Assembly (NCBI RefSeq): GCF_022581195.2
Contig: NC_061452.1
Location: forward strand, 9,307,501-9,371,500
Direction: 5' to 3'
DNA length: 64,000 nt
Source of the DNA: Helicoverpa zea
Taxonomy: Eukaryota > Arthropoda > Insecta > Lepidoptera > Noctuidae
This document shows positions 1 to 9,782 of this stretch, piece after piece. The notes below the pieces were generated by a model. It made no database searches. It saw only the letters and a list, made by a program, of their open reading frames with translations, and was not told the DNA's origin. A program made the translations under genes and the position numbers. Positions within the stretch are counted from its first letter, which is position 1; every line of letters starts with the position of its first letter.

Positions 1-553
1 TAGACGGTCGTCTTTACGGTGATGACATGTGGAAAGTTCCACGGCCGTTTTAACACACCGTCACATCATTAGGCTGTTCTTAAATAAGATAAATGTAGCT
101 AATTAAGTACTGTAATGTAAAATGAAAATTAAATTATTATAAACATTTAATATTTCTCCAATTTCACGCCACCAATTCTGTTTTAGTCGACTTTTTCTAT
201 AATCTTTACTTTTTATATTATATATTTCTTCGTGGTAACGAACGAAATCTATTAAAATTTCGTCATCCTCGCTGCTCCAAGAGTTGGAACTCATTTTTGA
301 CGTTGTTCTGAAAAAAAAAAAAACACAGGTGCGTATAAAAAAGCTTCACCGCTTTCAATAAAACGTTCACCAAACTATCTGACACCGTCAAGACGGCCGT
401 CATGCAAATGGCGGCTCCGCTGTTTGAAGTTACGGTGTCAGTTACCGCTCTCTAGGAAACCGCCCCATTTTGTTTACATAGACAACGTTCTAGTGACGTC
501 ATTCACCGCTTTATTACGGCCGCTATATGACGGCACCGCTTTCCTAGGAAACC
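1..553 (-). mobile_element. PIF/Harbinger-like DNA transposon, 5' part
   Basis: One terminus appears to lie near 553, where the minus strand begins GGGTTTCCTAGGAAAGCGGT. GC-rich motifs such as GACGGCCGTC and CACCGCTTT recur in both orientations between 1 and 553, which looks like subterminal repeats of a DNA transposon. The segment carries a MADF-domain exon; MADF/Myb-like DNA-binding proteins are the usual second protein of Harbinger elements. The other end and any transposase lie left of the window, so no target duplication can be checked. The family is inferred, and the exact boundary is uncertain by some bases. Confidence 0.4.
145..294 (-). CDS. MADF-domain protein, first exon (partial)
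   Basis: This 50-codon exon encodes the first half of a MADF (Myb/SANT-like) DNA-binding domain. It begins MSSNSWSSEDDE and continues through ILIDFVRYHEEIYN, the usual MADF opening in which a hydrophobic helix is followed by a Tyr/Leu-Tyr step, and then QNWWREIGEILN. The start codon at 294 has A at -3, a good animal context. A GT splice donor follows codon 50 (donor bases at 143-144), so the rest of the domain should lie left of the window. The surrounding repeat motifs suggest the exon belongs to a Harbinger-type transposon rather than a host regulator. A host MADF-BESS gene cannot be excluded because no BESS motif or later exon is visible. Confidence 0.5.
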
Positions 554-2407
554 CAAGCTTTAGTAGTCCAGTCGAAAAAAGCTGAATACAATTATTTTAA
601 GAACCACAATAAATATGTTCTATATTTGAGTATATAGTCAACCTCCAATAATATAAACACTCTCACCAATACTATAACTAAACACCTTAACCAACCTGCA
701 AATAAACCAATTCAAACACACATAATTTCACATCCAATACTACAGTTTGAAACAGGCTGAAATCAATCTCAATATGGCAAGTATCGGTCCACGCCGCAAG
801 AAACGTCCAGGTAAACCACTTGACGGCAAATAAATCCAACTGACAGTTCAATTTCACTAAACTGTGTTAGTCAAAAGCTTTATTTGGCCAGAACAGAAAC
901 TGCGAAATGTTTTTGGCACTTTGTATTGGTAATAGCACATTTACATTATGCATTTACTCCCGACTTAATAGCTTGTAGTGGAAGGCTAATATGTACGCAC
1001 CATTTGCTGAGCCGTTCGATGTTATTGCGTAGGAGTACTAATGGAATATGTCTGTATTAAATCTTTGTGAATTAAAATTGTATCAAATTGAACATTTCAA
1101 TAAAGTTAAAATGACAATATTAGGCTGTTTTCATCATGTCAATTTCCCCATATAACTTCCCGAGTTGAGTACAAACTCATCATCAAAATTCATCAGTTGC
1201 TAAACGACTGTCAACTGTTAAACCCTCTTCATACAATAATAAGCCGCATCAGAGATATGTAGTTACTCTACTCACACAGTTAAGCATTTGTGTACGGGAC
1301 TTAGTAGCATTCAGTGAATTCTGTTTGAGTACTTTAGTGCAGATTTACAGACGTTTTCAGTACCTGTAATCTGTCTATTCAGATTTATTCGCTTGAGATT
1401 TATAAAAATGTTCATGGATTTTAAGTTAAAAATACTTTTTAAGAAACATCTTTTATGCTGGTTTGAATATAATATCATTGACTATTGCTTATTTGCAATA
1501 ACTATGTTCACAGACGGGGATAGGATTAATCATTAACAATTTATATCAGAAGCCCTCATCTAAAACAAATAACACAAGACAAGATTCCAAAAATAATGTG
1601 CCATCCATAAAACAAAAGGCTCAGTGATCTAATGAGCCACTTATCCCAACATTTTGGATATAACGCATTATTTATGATACCCAATGCGTAATCCGTTTGT
1701 TAATATAACATTCTTTTGTAATAAGGTCATAATCTCCTACTCTCAAGCGAATAAAATCAAATACGTACAAAGAGAAAGATATCGGAGGGAGGTGAAGGCG
1801 TGGGGCGTCGTTAATTTAATAAATAACTTCGATTAATCCCCGTGTTGTCGGATAGCCAGTGAGCTGCTATGCTCTGATACGTAATGATCCACAATTCGTA
1901 GAACGCACAAAGAACACTTAATTTTTTTCGCGTCATTAGTGACGACATTTTTCTTTTCTTTCCTTTTGTAATGTAATACGGCGATGTAGAGTTTCAACGG
2001 TAATGGCAACGGATTGCAGACACCGTTTATCAGTTTTTTGTTCATCTCACAGATACCTCTAGTAACTTATACTTTGACTGATGTATAAACAAAGCAATTT
2101 AAATCAAATTAATTTAAATTTCATCTCATATAATTTAAATCGCATTATCTGCTAAAAAGTTTGATATTGCTTTCTAATTTTCTTTCAAAAGATACGAGAT
2201 TTAATTTCGAAAAAGATCAAACAAATAAAGGTAAACGTTTTTAAACGCAATTAAATAAAACATTAACGAGGGTCCTCGTCAAGTGAAATAGGATTATGTT
2301 AATTTAGATGATTGATAAAATATTGATCTCAAAGCCATTACGTATGCTAATATACTGTATGATTCTGTACTCTGTAATAACAAAGCATATTATTATCGAA
2401 ATACAAG
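554..2407. other. No gene recognised
   Basis: AT-rich sequence between the Harbinger-like fragment and the LTR element. Open frames are short and show no domain or splice pattern that I trust. The left target-site copy of the LTR element (CAAG) is at 2404-2407. Confidence 0.6.
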
Positions 2408-2734
2408 TGTAAGGTTTTACAATTTAATAGTGTTTAAACCTCTTTCGATTGTAACTGGCAACTGACAACTGACGTCAGACGGAACGCGGGTTTATTTAAA
2501 AAAAAAAGAAAAACAAAAGAAGGGGAATAAAAGACGGGACTTGGCTGGTCGGGGTTGGCATTTTTTAGTGAGCGATTGAATGGTGGTGATTTTATGTTTG
2601 ATTTAGATAATAATACATACGAATTTGTGGAACTTCAGAATAAATGCTCATTGTAAACTGAATTAGTAAACTGGTTTTTCTCCAACGAGTATACTAGAGA
2701 CACTTTCCACCACTACAACCAGAAGAGTCTTACA
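2408..2734 (+). repeat. 5' LTR of gag-only retrotransposon
   Basis: 327 bp, opening TGTAAGG and closing TTACA, repeated without a visible difference at 5787-6113. It contains a TGACGTCA site, a candidate CREB/ATF-type element, just upstream of a purine-rich stretch. Confidence 0.92.
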
Positions 2735-3338
2735 ATTCAGAAGCGGGATCACCAAGGCCACTAATATCACGTAAGTGCATACTATTTTATCATTTGGTTT
2801 AAGTTTAAGAAGATAGTTTATTTGCCGGTAAATAAAACAAAATGATATGTAGAGATTTTAATAAAATGGTCAAATGAGGTATTCTATTTTGACGAAACCG
2901 TACGCATGTTTGTTAACACGGTGATTACTACCTATTAACTGGTAAGCATTATTACGTTTTATGACCATAACCGTGATTTAGAGGGTTTGACTTCGAACCC
3001 AGGTGACTACTATATGTACGGAAGAAGAATTAGTTGGAATTATACTAGTACTAGGACATGTGTCAGCATTAAGGATCAAAATTGGTATTTTCTTTTGTTC
3101 ACCTAGCTAGCCATTGGTCGCCTACCGACTGTGTTACTTTAGTTGACTTCCAAGACCTAAACATTTCTAATAAACAAAATAGATGACTCTTGTAATCTGG
3201 GCCTCGTCATGGTAGGGTGTATAAAAGGGGGAAATTTTTTGTTAATTTTGTTCTAAAATAACCGTTTCCGAGATAAGTAATATTTTAAGTTTATTTAAAC
3301 TAAACCAATTTGTTAATCTTTTCCCTGAGGTTCTGGCC

Positions 3339-3815
3339 ATGGATCAACGATCCGAACGTGAGGCAAGTCATCATCGTCTGGAGTCCACGTCTCGGGGCCA
3401 CACGCGGTTTAGTGGAAGGCGTTGCCGCAGCCGCAGTCGCAGCCGGAGCCACAGCCATAGCCGGAGCCACAGCCGGAGCCACAGCCTACGCTTGAGGGAG
3501 CGTGAAGTGGCGGTGGAGCGAGAACGAGAACGTCTTCGTTTGTTAGAGCAAGACCTGCAGGAAGAGCGTGAGAGAGAAAGCCGGCAGCATGGCGCACGTC
3601 GAAGGCGACAAGAGGACGGCGGGGTTGACGAGAGACAGTGCGAGTCTGCTAGCAACGGGCGTCGGTTGCAAAGGTCATGTAGTCCTTCTTTTTCGTCCAA
3701 GGATATTTTACAAATAATTCAGTCTATTAAAGGAGGTTTGCAGCCTCAGCCTTCTCAGAATACACATTCGAGCTACAGAAACTTGGATTATAAAAATATC
3801 TTGCCCGAACTATAA
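3339..3815 (+). CDS. Gag N-terminal region, RS/charged domain
   Basis: This 158-codon frame opens MDQRSEREASHH. Residues about 28-52 are an Arg-Ser/His-Ser dipeptide run, followed to about residue 95 by an Arg/Glu-rich stretch likely to form a helix or coiled coil (RLRLLEQDLQEERERE). It ends with NLDYKNILPEL, which resembles the point where the capsid-like domain begins in gypsy-type Gag proteins. The next frame, 14 bases on, continues with that domain in another phase, so one reading-frame change (mutation or ribosomal shift) separates the two. The charged arm could bind RNA; that role is inferred. The RS run is encoded by an imperfect repeat and creates shadow frames on the other strand. 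Confidence 0.6.
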   Translation: MDQRSEREASHHRLESTSRGHTRFSGRRCRSRSRSRSHSHSRSHSRSHSLRLREREVAVERERERLRLLEQDLQEERERESRQHGARRRRQEDGGVDERQCESASNGRRLQRSCSPSFSSKDILQIIQSIKGGLQPQPSQNTHSSYRNLDYKNILPEL

Positions 3816-3828
3816 CAAAAGCCAGCGC

Positions 3829-4503
3829 ATGGATGTTTGGTTGAAGAAGGTCAACGAATGTGCTTCTGTGTATGGTTGGGATGACAAGACTATTGTACAT
3901 TTTGCTATGCAGAAACTGCAAGGACTGGCTAAAACCTGGTACGAGAGTCTAGATTCGATACTCTACAGCTGGAATGAGTGGCAGACTAAATTAATTAATG
4001 CATTCCCATGCGAACAGAATTTTAGTCAGTCCCTGGAGGATATGTTGAACCGTAGGTGTAAGTTTAATGAGTCAATTGAAATCTATTATTACGAAAAACT
4101 GGCGCTTTTAAACCAATGTGAAATAACGGGTAAGAAAGCCGTCGATTGCATCATACACGGCATTAACGATAGAACTTTGAGGTCTAGTGCCTTAGCATTG
4201 CGTTGTGTTGAGCCTGATCAACTTTTAAAATTTTTGTGTAGCAACAACAAAGAAAGTTTAACTCAACAAATTTCAAATAATAACAGCAACTTGAACTCGA
4301 CAAATAACGATAAACCGAACAATAAATTCAACTCTAATGGACCTTTAAATCAGAATATAAGATGCTACAATTGTAAAGAAATTGGACATCCCTATCAGAA
4401 ATGCACAAAGCCCTTAGTCCGGTGTAATAAATGCAATAGGGTAGGTCAATGTATTGAAAGTTGTTCAGAATCAGGAACTACGAATAAACCCAACGTTGTA
4501 TAG
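3829..4503 (+). CDS. Gag capsid-like domain and zinc knuckles
   Basis: This 224-codon frame resembles retrotransposon Gag of the Ty3/gypsy group. It opens MDVWLKKVNECASVYGWDD, then AKTWYESL and WNEWQTKL, matching the conserved Trp/Leu pattern of the retrotransposon gag domain. A low-complexity Asn-rich linker (about residues 147-174) follows. The C-terminus has one complete CCHC knuckle (CYNCKEIGHPYQKC) and a second, CNKCNRVGQCIESC, in which Gln replaces the zinc-binding His. Gag would form the particle and bind the element's RNA. The frame is offset from 3339-3815, and no pol follows. The ATG at 3829 may simply be the first Met after the frame change rather than a natural start. Confidence 0.8.
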   Translation: MDVWLKKVNECASVYGWDDKTIVHFAMQKLQGLAKTWYESLDSILYSWNEWQTKLINAFPCEQNFSQSLEDMLNRRCKFNESIEIYYYEKLALLNQCEITGKKAVDCIIHGINDRTLRSSALALRCVEPDQLLKFLCSNNKESLTQQISNNNSNLNSTNNDKPNNKFNSNGPLNQNIRCYNCKEIGHPYQKCTKPLVRCNKCNRVGQCIESCSESGTTNKPNVV

Positions 4504-4654
4504 AAAACTACCGTAGCTATAGACCGAATAAAACCAAGGATTCGTTTAGGGGTTTTAGAAGTTTTAGAGGTTGATGATGGAACGGACTCTGTGGATGATG
4601 CAAACGATGATGAAATAGCGGAATATCAGATTGACTTTTGAGTTTTTATATGAA

Positions 4655-4885
4655 ACAAGCTTCCGGCCGCGGCTTCACCCGCGTAGAGTTCGGTTATGGC
4701 GCGGTTCCAGGAGAATTCTTCAAAAGTCCGGGATGAAAGAATTCTATGTTCTTTCTCAAGGTCAACTCTATCTCTGCACCAAATTTTATTAGAATCAGTT
4801 CAGTGGTTTAGACGTGAAAACGTAACAGATAGACAGACAGACAGAGTTACTTTCACATTTATAATATTAAGTAGGGATTCATATT
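4655..4885 (+). repeat. Non-LTR/SINE-like tail inside LTR element
   Basis: A stretch with CTTCACCCGCGTAGAG, then a loose CAGACAGACAGAC run and an end at AGTAGGGAT. This composition is typical of dispersed lepidopteran retroposon 3' ends. It lies inside the LTR element between gag and the tandem array. The family is not certain. Confidence 0.45.
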
Positions 4886-5104
4886 TTTATGTTATTTCAT
4901 CTTTCTACAAAATGTTAAAATGTATTTTAATTTTATTACAACATGTTATTCTATTTTTATTTAAATGCACTTTTATAATTTACATACCTACTAGTTTCAA
5001 GTATAATTAGTTAATTAATCCGGTTTACCGTTACTGTATTTTATTTATCTTGTTCCAGGTCGAGGGCGAAATGGAGTCGAGCCTCGACCTGTCAAGATGG
5101 TTTA

Positions 5105-5355
5105 AGTCCTTGAAAATGGAGTTCGAGGCAAATATTTGGTTATTTAATAAGTCCTTGAAAATGGAGTTCGAGGCAAGTTTATGGTTATTTAAGTCCTTGA
5201 AAATGGAGTTCGAGGCAATTTTGGTTATTTAAGTCCTTGAAAATGGAGTTTGAGGCAAGTTTATGGTTATTTAAGTCCTTGAAAGTGGAGTCAAGGCAAG
5301 CTTATGGTTATTAAAGTCCTTGAAAGTGGAGTCGAGGCAAGTTCATGGTTTTAAG
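5105..5355 (+). repeat. Tandem repeat, about 42 bp unit, six copies
   Basis: Six copies of a unit starting AAGTCCTTGAAAATGGAG and ending near TTATGGTTATTT, with 39-45 bp spacing. The last two copies differ in shared ways (AAAGTGGAGTC), suggesting stepwise expansion. A degenerate piece recurs near 5425-5445. The array sits upstream of the 3' LTR. Confidence 0.85.
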
Positions 5356-5786
5356 GTTTAAGTCCTAGACAAATAGGTTTAGACAAATCATCGGTTATGA
5401 TTATTGGATGGTTAGATTATTTCTCGAAAATGGAGTTCGAGATACCTAGTTAAAAAAAACATAATAATTGTATTAATATTGTTTTCAAGTTATTATTCTT
5501 TTGGAGTTGTAAATTAAATGAGTTTTGTTTAGGTATAATGATTTAACAAATTTAAATAGTTGGTTCATAGTTCTGTTCAATATAGATTTTTTTATTTTTT
5601 ATTATTAGAATCAGAATTATAGCTCTATGTATTGATTTGACGCTTATCGCAAATATTTATATTGTAATTAATTTTTTTTTATTTTTTTATTAAATTATTT
5701 GATTTCTCGAGGACACGATCAGCCAAGTGTAAGGTCCGTTTGGTGAATACGTGTATGAGGACATACACGACATCAGGATGGTCGAG

Positions 5787-6113
5787 TGTAAGGTTTTACA
5801 ATTTAATAGTGTTTAAACCTCTTTCGATTGTAACTGGCAACTGACAACTGACGTCAGACGGAACGCGGGTTTATTTAAAAAAAAAAGAAAAACAAAAGAA
5901 GGGGAATAAAAGACGGGACTTGGCTGGTCGGGGTTGGCATTTTTTAGTGAGCGATTGAATGGTGGTGATTTTATGTTTGATTTAGATAATAATACATACG
6001 AATTTGTGGAACTTCAGAATAAATGCTCATTGTAAACTGAATTAGTAAACTGGTTTTTCTCCAACGAGTATACTAGAGACACTTTCCACCACTACAACCA
6101 GAAGAGTCTTACA
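5787..6113 (+). repeat. 3' LTR of gag-only retrotransposon
   Basis: Same length as the 5' LTR and indistinguishable by eye. It is followed by the target copy CAAG at 6114-6117. Confidence 0.92.
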
Positions 6114-6550
6114 CAAGGGAACCTAATTAGTAGCTTGACTGTTGATGCTTGAGATACTCATAACCACCGTTTATGTAGGTACACATAGGCGTGTGTTTTG
6201 GTCAGTTATCCGATAAAAACATGGCTGTGTAGCAAAATCTATAAATCTTATCTCAAAGGTGCTTTATGTTGAATATTATAACTATAAAAAACGACTATCA
6301 CGTAAATAGAGTGTATCAACTTTTTAATCGTAAGGTTGGTTTCACATAATTCTGAACTTCCTATACATTGACCGAAGTGGAGAAACCCGGAACAAACCAA
6401 CCCACTAGATGAATAATAGCACCATGTTTAAAACATCTAAACTTAGTTTCCAAACAGTATTAACGTCCTAATTAAAACTTCCCAAATCAGATTTAAAGTA
6501 GATTAAAAGTTAATATTAGAACATTCAACTTTCAAAACTACGACCGACGA
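6114..6550. other. No gene recognised
   Basis: AT-rich spacer between the LTR element and a SINE. Nothing coding or structured was seen. Confidence 0.6.
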
Positions 6551-7185
6551 CCGATTCCGTTGGCGCAATGGTCACCATGCTGGACTGCCGAACTGATGGT
6601 CCAGGGTTCGATTCCTGATACGGTCACCATTTGTATGGTAAGTTATGTGTGTTGTCTGTGTGTTATAATATGTATCCATAAGTACATATACAACATGTAA
6701 CTTAATTAACGCACATCCTGAAATTAGTTTGTTCAGAATCGTTTACTGAATCGATTTATATCATTTTTAATATAGGTAATTTTTTTTCCCTAAAATAATT
6801 AAAACTACGGAAATTATTGTCATATTAACCCTGTACAGTCAAAACAAATTCAAATAGACTGTAACTCAAAGTAATAAGACTTCGTGTATTGTCGGCTTTT
6901 TCCGTAGTTTCGTTATGTTGTGTCGAGTCGAGCGGCGCGCGGCGCGATATTTGCGTGCGTAGTAGTATGACCAAAAAGTTCTCCAAGAATTGGTATAACT
7001 AATTTAGTAAATAACAATGCATATACACGTTAAATTAAAAATTCAGTGTATGTACTATGATTATAACATAATATTCTAATTAGGGTGTTTGAGGGTGTGC
7101 GTTAATTACGTTACATGTTGTATATGTAACTATTGGTACAGCAGTTGTGTTAGCACCCATAACACAAGCTAATAAATAGCTTCGC
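6551..7185 (+). repeat. tRNA-headed SINE, interrupted
   Basis: The head (about 6551-6630) has an A-box-like GGCGCAATGGTCACC and a B-box GGTTCGATTCC but no closing acceptor stem, so it is a SINE head rather than a working tRNA gene. The body resumes after an insertion with GTGTTAGCACCCATAACACA (from about 7147), the same segment seen in the SINE at 39423-39698. The element at 6689-7122 splits it. Confidence 0.65.
6689..7122. mobile_element. TA-flanked MITE inside SINE
   Basis: A 434 bp element with inverted ends opening TACAACATGTAACTTAATTA on the left; the right end is the complement with one difference in that stretch. TA is duplicated outside both ends (6687-6688 and 7123-7124), the mariner-type target. 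Removing it rejoins the SINE body. It has no coding capacity; a CpG-rich patch lies near 6925-6960. Confidence 0.65.
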
Positions 7186-7609
7186 CCGCATGGTGTGTTG
7201 GTAAAAAGCAGCCCATGTGTTAATTCAGGGTATCAACTATCTACATAGGTACCAAAGGACATTGTTCCGGCTCCATACATGTTCTGCCTAAGAACCGTTC
7301 GAATGGAAAGTGACTTCTATAAACTCTTAAAATTATATGGAATCCTATGAAATAAGTTTTCACGAACGGACACTTCAGGAAACTAAAATAATTACGAAAA
7401 AAGTTAATATTTTGAGGTTATAAATAAAAAATAACCAAGCTTGCGTGAAATATCAGAGTAGTATTATCAAACTACACTATACAAAAAATCAACAATACTA
7501 TGTACAGCTCTATATGTTCTCTTCTAGATCTAGGAAAAGACTACTCTACTAGATACTAGGAAAAGAGATAGTAAATAGTCAAGTTTAAGATAATTCTTTG
7601 ACAATGATC

Positions 7610-7790
7610 ATTTTATAAAGTTGCATTTTCTGTCTGTCCCTTTGAATGCTTTAGATCTTTAAAACTACGCAATGGATTTGGGTGCGATTTTTTTTAATAG
7701 ATAGAGTAGGTCAAGAGGAAGGTTTACACCAAGGTTTTACATTGCCACCGTGCGAAGACGGGGCGTGTGACTAGTTTTCATAAATGCTTA
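7610..7790 (+). repeat. Dispersed retroposon/Helitron-like fragment
   Basis: Contains TCTGTCTGTCCCTTTGAATG, AAAACTACGCAATGGATTTG and an end like CGGGGCGTGTGACTAGTTTT. This layout recurs in lepidopteran genomes in many degraded copies. Class uncertain. Confidence 0.35.
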
Positions 7791-8009
7791 GAATTTTTAT
7801 GAAAAACAACTACCTAAACGCTTTTGCTTTCAACGTTACGTTTCTTAATATAAAGTGAATCCACTTTGGATTTGTGATAAAACGCATAAGTTTCCAAAAT
7901 GGAAGAGTTCCATTCACCACAATTCATAAAATATCGATATTATTACGATGGAGAATTATTTATTTAAATGATTGTTACTACTTTTATATTAGACAGTTAC
8001 CTAGCTATC

Positions 8010-8060
8010 TACATGCCATAAGGCGGGAATCGAACCCGCGGTCTATTACCAAGAAGGCAC
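8010..8060 (-). repeat. tRNA-like SINE head fragment
   Basis: The minus strand shows a B-box-like GCGGGTTCGATTCCCGCC. No complete cloverleaf can be drawn, so this is read as a SINE remnant. Confidence 0.4.
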
Positions 8061-8294
8061 AGACCATACTAAAAATGTCATTACCACACAAAATAATTTA
8101 ACAGTTAAAGTAAGGTTTACCAATAACAATGAAAGAGGTTTTCGAGGATGTGCAATAAAAACAATATTTATATTCAATTAAAGGTTTTTAATCATCAATA
8201 TTTCTCAATAATATATCTAAGAACTGAGCTTTGGTATCTCGCCCAGCTTAAATACCAGATAATAGTCATTATGTGGGCACAACAGCCCACTGTT

Positions 8295-8708
8295 CTACGC
8301 CCAACGATACAATTGCAACAGTATGCCTGATGGTAGGAGCTTCTTACAAAGTACACAATTGCGTCCAACAGTGCATTGCATCTTATTATGCTCGACTGCT
8401 TCAGACCAACACGTCGTACATATAAGGTCATGAGCTTCAACCTGTAATAATAAATACAAAAAATCATTAGTAAATATCAAGTAACTTGCAATTGTGGCAA
8501 TTGATTTGAAAACCGAGAAATTGTGTGCTTATGAAAACATAAGTAGGTATATAGTAACATTCTTATCAAAATTAGAAAAACACTTTCGTAGACCACTTAC
8601 CATACGGGGAACAGTCCATTGTTGTATGCAACGAAGTATATCTTCGTTTTCTAATACCAAAGAACCTCCAGCAGATCCACAATTTATACAATATACTATA
8701 TTCTGCAT
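8295..8708 (-). CDS. Two-exon cysteine-rich zinc-ribbon-like protein
   Basis: Two frames join across a good intron. Exon A (8601-8708, 36 codons) opens MQNIVYCINCGSAGG and runs to QQWTVPRM, then a GTAAGT donor. Exon B (8295-8441) follows a TTACAG acceptor and reads VEAHDLICTTCWSEAVEHN, ending at TAG (8295-8297). Both joins are phase 0, giving 84 residues. The spacing CxxC - about 29 residues including QQW - CxxCW looks like a metal-binding module; I believe similar cysteine modules occur in insect proteins of unknown function, but I cannot name a family. A second start (CVLCKK) follows but stops early, so the gene may be truncated or have another exon: a GTAAGA site lies within exon B. The start codon is uncertain because the frame is open a few codons upstream. 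It lies in nAChR intron 3 on the same strand. Confidence 0.5.
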
Positions 8709-9339
8709 CCATTGTTGTAATTATAATATAACTAAATTCGATCACAGACAGAGCAATATCCGAAAATGCTAGTAAAATCCAGTTCTTTACACAAAGCCGA
8801 GTCTACCAAGTACGCAATCTAATCGGAGTCCGTAATCAAGCCAAAGTTGTTAGAATAAAACCATGAAACGCATAGAAAATCACAAAAGAAACGATAGTCG
8901 CAAAGCAATCAAACCAATCAAACTGACTTCTAGCAAACTGACTGAAGTACACCAGTGTTGCCAATTACGAAAACTATAATCCTACTCGAATGCCAAGCTA
9001 GAAATTCGCGATTCGCTCAAAACCATCTTAAAACATTATACAGAATACTAGCTTTTTTCTAGCTAGTCAGTTTAGGTATTTAAATGAATAAAGTGTTACC
9101 AACTAATTTTAATAACCGACTTCGGAAAGTAGGTTCTCAATTCGATCCGTATTTACCGAAATCCCGAAAACTTCCGAAACTGGCAGCACTGGCTGACGGA
9201 AACATTTTATAAGGCATCAATAATTGTGACCCTACTTTTTATTTGGAATTTATTTATTTGAAGTGTCCGTGGAATACTAAAATATGTTTCAAACAATATA
9301 AAAATAAATAAAAATTATAGTATAATTTATATTCACATC

Positions 9340-9463
9340 GGTTCTTAGGCCAAAATTGAACAATGTCCTTTCAACCAAATCGGTCGAGCCGTTTTTATGT
9401 AAAGTAATAACAAACATACATCCATACATACTCACAACTTTATTATACATATTAGTAGGTTAG
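9340..9463 (+). repeat. Retroposon 3'-end fragment
   Basis: Contains TTCAACCAAATCGGTCGAGC, then TACATCCATACATACTCACA, ending near ATATTAGTAGG. This is a familiar lepidopteran non-LTR tail. The piece GAACAATGTCC recurs, inverted, near 7260. It ends about 15 bp from nAChR exon 3. Confidence 0.5.
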
Positions 9464-9478
9464 TCGGATAAAACTTAC

Positions 9479-9633
9479 TTATTATAGAGTATGATGTCGG
9501 GTCTCCAGACCCTTTCATACGGTATTCTGATGACACCAATGCCATCGAAGTCACTGGTGTTCCACCTGAGGTGGTAATCTGTCCAGATTTGCGTGATCCA
9601 GCAGTTGGTGGTTAGTAGCTGGTCTTTTTCTTC
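9479..9633 (-). CDS. Nicotinic acetylcholine receptor subunit, exon 3 (partial gene)
   Basis: A 155 nt exon with a GTTACAG acceptor and a GTAAGTTTT donor. It enters in phase 0 after exon 2 and leaves after 51 codons plus 2 nt. It encodes part of the extracellular ligand-binding domain of a Cys-loop acetylcholine receptor. EEKDQLLTTNCWITQIWTDY is the beta1-beta2 region containing the loop D Trp (IWTD). DFDGIGVIRIP and VWRPDIILYN follow, the latter with the family's WxPD motif at the start of loop A. NTS is an N-glycosylation sequon. The next exons (loop A Tyr, Cys-loop, membrane helices) were not found between 1 and 9478 and probably lie outside. Family membership is firm. Alpha or beta type cannot be decided without loop C. 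Confidence 0.92.
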
Positions 9634-9782
9634 CTGTAACAAAGACACGTAGGTTTATTGATATGAACATTTTTGAAACTTCTTAGGGTTTCAATTAGGC
9701 TTTGCATTTTTTCAAAATTAATGTTATGTTTGTTCATTAACAAAAGAAGTCAACACTAATCTAGACACACGGCAGTGTGTCC

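Larger units (their letters stand above)
2408..6113 (+). mobile_element. Gag-only LTR retrotransposon (Ty3/gypsy-like, non-autonomous)
   Basis: A complete 3.7 kb LTR element. Two 327 bp LTRs, starting TGTAAGG and ending TTACA, flank it, and both sides carry the 4 bp target copy CAAG (2404-2407 and 6114-6117). By eye the LTRs are identical, which implies a recent insertion. The interior holds only gag-type coding sequence (3339-4503). No protease, reverse transcriptase, RNase H or integrase frame is present, so mobility would depend on another element. Between gag and the 3' LTR lie an RTE/SINE-like tail (about 4655-4885) and a 42 bp tandem array (5105-5355). I could not match the bases after the 5' LTR to a tRNA primer, and no clear polypurine tract was seen. 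Confidence 0.9.

Noticed and set aside
3300..3700. Overlapping minus-strand frames opposite the gag RS domain
   Set aside because: They are shadows of the Arg-Ser repeat; their composition follows from the repeat and no domain is present.
6551..6630. Possible tRNA gene
   Set aside because: A and B boxes are present but the acceptor stem does not close and a SINE body follows.
7240..7320. Possible nAChR Cys-loop exon (an FPF-like match on the minus strand)
   Set aside because: The reading frame breaks at once and the DNA matches the retroposon fragment near 9340.
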